A stretch of 6,417 bases of DNA. It comes from Oscillospiraceae bacterium. Its GTDB lineage: Bacteria; Bacillota; Clostridia; Oscillospirales; Acutalibacteraceae. The DNA is taken from the NCBI GenBank assembly GCA_003517915.1, contig DOZQ01000094.1, forward strand, positions 6,146 to 12,562, read 5' to 3'. Below the pieces are notes generated by a model that was not told the DNA's origin, did no database searches, and worked only from the letters and a program-made list of their open reading frames with translations. Made by a program: the position numbers and the translations under genes. Positions 5,911-6,417 of the stretch are shown here, in pieces (position 1 is the stretch's first letter; every line of letters starts with the position of its first letter).

Positions 5911-5941
5911 AAAGTAACCTCCGTATTTCTCTTATTCTACA

Positions 5942-5978
5942 CCAATTCGGAGATTTACACAATCTTCGGGACAGTCTC
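5942..5978 (-). repeat. IS256 inverted repeat, transposase 5' side
   Basis: The complement reads GAGACTGTCCCG, then TTGTGTAAAT, then CTCCGAATTGG, matching the other end with a few mismatches and one indel. It lies just upstream of the transposase SD, so the promoter is probably at or within this end. Confidence 0.75.
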
Positions 5979-5987
5979 AAGCCAGCG
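5979..5987. repeat. Right copy of 9-bp target duplication
   Basis: AAGCCAGCG is repeated exactly as at 4474-4482. This copy also supplies the left arm of the first hairpin in the IS200 right-end cluster. Confidence 0.6.
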
Positions 5988-6058
5988 TCTTTTAGGCGCT
6001 GGCTGCAGCACGCCCTTATAGGGCGTTTCAAGCCACCCCTTTTAGGAGTGGTCTTGAC
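5980..6058 (+). repeat. Three-hairpin right end of the second IS200 element
   Basis: Three hairpins follow one another. First, AGCCAGCG/CGCTGGCT (5980-5987/5997-6004). Second, ACGCCCT/AGGGCGT (6010-6016/6020-6026). Third, TCAAG/CTTGA (6028-6032/6053-6057) continued by CCAC/GTGG, a C-A mismatch, and CCT/AGG around a TTT loop, with an unpaired T at 6052. The third resembles the imperfect, T-bulged hairpins that IS200/IS605 TnpA binds at element ends. The array could also act as a terminator or be transcribed as a structured RNA; an omega-RNA-like role is possible but no tnpB is present. Confidence 0.6.
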
Positions 6059-6060
6059 TT

Positions 6061-6217
6061 TTGTATGTCCGAGTACATCTCGGTATCCACCATCCTTCAT
6101 TTCTCTCCCGTGTAGTATCTTTTGATTATACACGAGAGCTTCTTCGGTGGGGGATTTCTGTTTGCCACACTTGGCCCCTTTTACTTTACCAGTCACACGC
6201 AAACGATACGCGACTCT
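6061..6217. other. Spacer between IS200 right end and the ABC-transporter gene
   Basis: No convincing gene is seen on either strand. Two small hairpins are visible: CCGAG/CTCGG (6069-6073/6079-6083) and CGTGTA/TACACG (6109-6114/6129-6134). A minus-strand open frame that covers this stretch (from 6202) runs on across the IS boundary into the IS256 end and has no recognised similarity. Confidence 0.4.
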
Positions 6218-6417
6218 TTAAGAATCAGGATTTTTTAGCGTAGAGTTTCCAAGCAGTTCCTGCACTTCTGCGTCGGAGAGTTCATAATGGTAGAAAAGGC
6301 TGAAATAATCTTTGATTTCCCGCACAATATCATAGTCAAATACTTCGGGGTAGATCAAATTGCCCAACCAGCGTATGCCAATCACACAATTGGATCCCGG
6401 CGGGCGCCCAAGCCAGT
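6218..6417 (-). CDS. ABC transporter substrate-binding protein, C-terminal end
   Basis: The minus strand from the window edge to the TAA at 6220-6218 encodes about 65 residues including WLGRPPGSN, IGIRWLGNLIYPEVFDYD, IKDYFSLFYHYELSDAEVQELLG and a short tail LKNPDS. This is the typical C-terminus of the TroA/FecB-BtuF-like binding proteins of iron-siderophore, heme or cobalamin importers (pattern G-x-x-WL-x-x-x-LYP-x-x-F ... FY-x-L-FYHY-x-LS-x-x-E). Such proteins are lipoproteins outside the membrane in Firmicutes and hand ligand to a permease/ATPase pair. The ligand cannot be told from this end. The gene points toward the IS region. No strong terminator is seen right after the stop. Confidence 0.8.
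   Translation of the reverse strand, partial: WLGRPPGSNCVIGIRWLGNLIYPEVFDYDIVREIKDYFSLFYHYELSDAEVQELLGNSTLKNPDS

Larger units (their letters stand above)
4483..5978 (-). mobile_element. IS256-family insertion sequence, decayed
   Basis: The element is about 1.5 kb, bounded by imperfect inverted repeats (4483-4517 and 5942-5978) and flanked by AAGCCAGCG on both sides. It encodes one mutator-type DDE transposase on the minus strand, now split by frameshifts. Length, single gene, terminal repeats and duplication size all fit the IS256 family. The insertion is inside the 3' tail of the second IS200 element, so it is younger than that element. Confidence 0.8.
3989..6060 (+). mobile_element. Second IS200-type element, interrupted by IS256
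   Basis: The tnpA at 3989-4444, its tail 4445-4482, and the hairpin-rich tail 5979-6060 read as one element once the inserted IS256-type segment (4483-5978) and one copy of the 9-bp duplication are removed. The final hairpin (6028-6057) has the bulged-T imperfect stem expected at an IS200/IS605 right end. The left end could not be located, so the start given is that of tnpA; the right boundary is within a few bases of 6060. Confidence 0.6.

Noticed and set aside
5578..6021. 147-codon open frame on the plus strand
   Set aside because: It is antisense to the transposase N-terminus and runs across the IS boundary and duplication into unrelated DNA, so it is a shadow.
5885..6202. 105-codon open frame on the minus strand (MRVTGKVKGAKCGKQ...)
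   Set aside because: It crosses the IS200 right end, the duplicated 9-mer and the IS256 terminus, so it cannot be an ancestral gene. The part outside the IS (6061-6202) is not recognised.

Overview
The window looks like chromosomal DNA of a low-to-mid GC Firmicute, most likely an anaerobic Clostridia/Oscillospirales-type bacterium. Grounds: AGGAGG-type ribosome binding sites, strong hairpin plus T-run terminators, a DNRLRE/Ig-like surface protein with a C-terminal domain common in clostridial secreted proteins, a small flavin-binding protein of the pyridoxamine-phosphate-oxidase fold, and several IS200/IS605- and IS256-type elements. The genus cannot be assigned from the sequence alone.

Layout. 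(1) 1-1690 is ordinary chromosome: the 3' part of a DNRLRE + Ig-like extracellular protein with a perfect 19-bp terminator hairpin, then a complete PPOX-family gene with its own promoter and terminator. (2) 1695-2164 is the left part of an IS200-type element: subterminal hairpin, an RBS-sequestering leader hairpin, and tnpA cut off before its catalytic tyrosine. (3) About 2225-3115, minus strand, is an internal slice of a type I restriction HsdR subunit (helicase motifs I-III), with both ends lost. It is joined at about 3110 to the 5' part of an IS3-associated HTH gene (3109-3318, minus). (4) 3319-3988 has no recognisable gene. It holds a repeat and palindrome cluster, a terminator and a weak promoter-like site. 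(5) 3989-6060 is a second IS200-type element. Its tnpA is full length but carries H-I-Y where the family has the H-U-H metal-binding motif. Its 3' tail is interrupted by an IS256-family element (4483-5978) flanked by an apparent 9-bp target duplication, and the IS256 transposase is itself frameshifted. (6) 6218-6417, minus strand, is the 3' end of an iron/cobalamin-type ABC transporter substrate-binding protein gene.

The genes do not form a working pathway. The core (1690-6060) is a layered graveyard of mobile elements between normal chromosomal genes, and the order of events can be partly read: an IS200 insertion, then an IS256 insertion into its hairpin-rich tail, then decay of both. I see no credible new defence or metabolic system. 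The most useful observations are the H-to-Y change in the second TnpA, the nested IS256 insertion into a hairpin arm, the chimeric tnpA::antisense-hsdR open frame, and the unexplained repeat cluster at 3377-3690.
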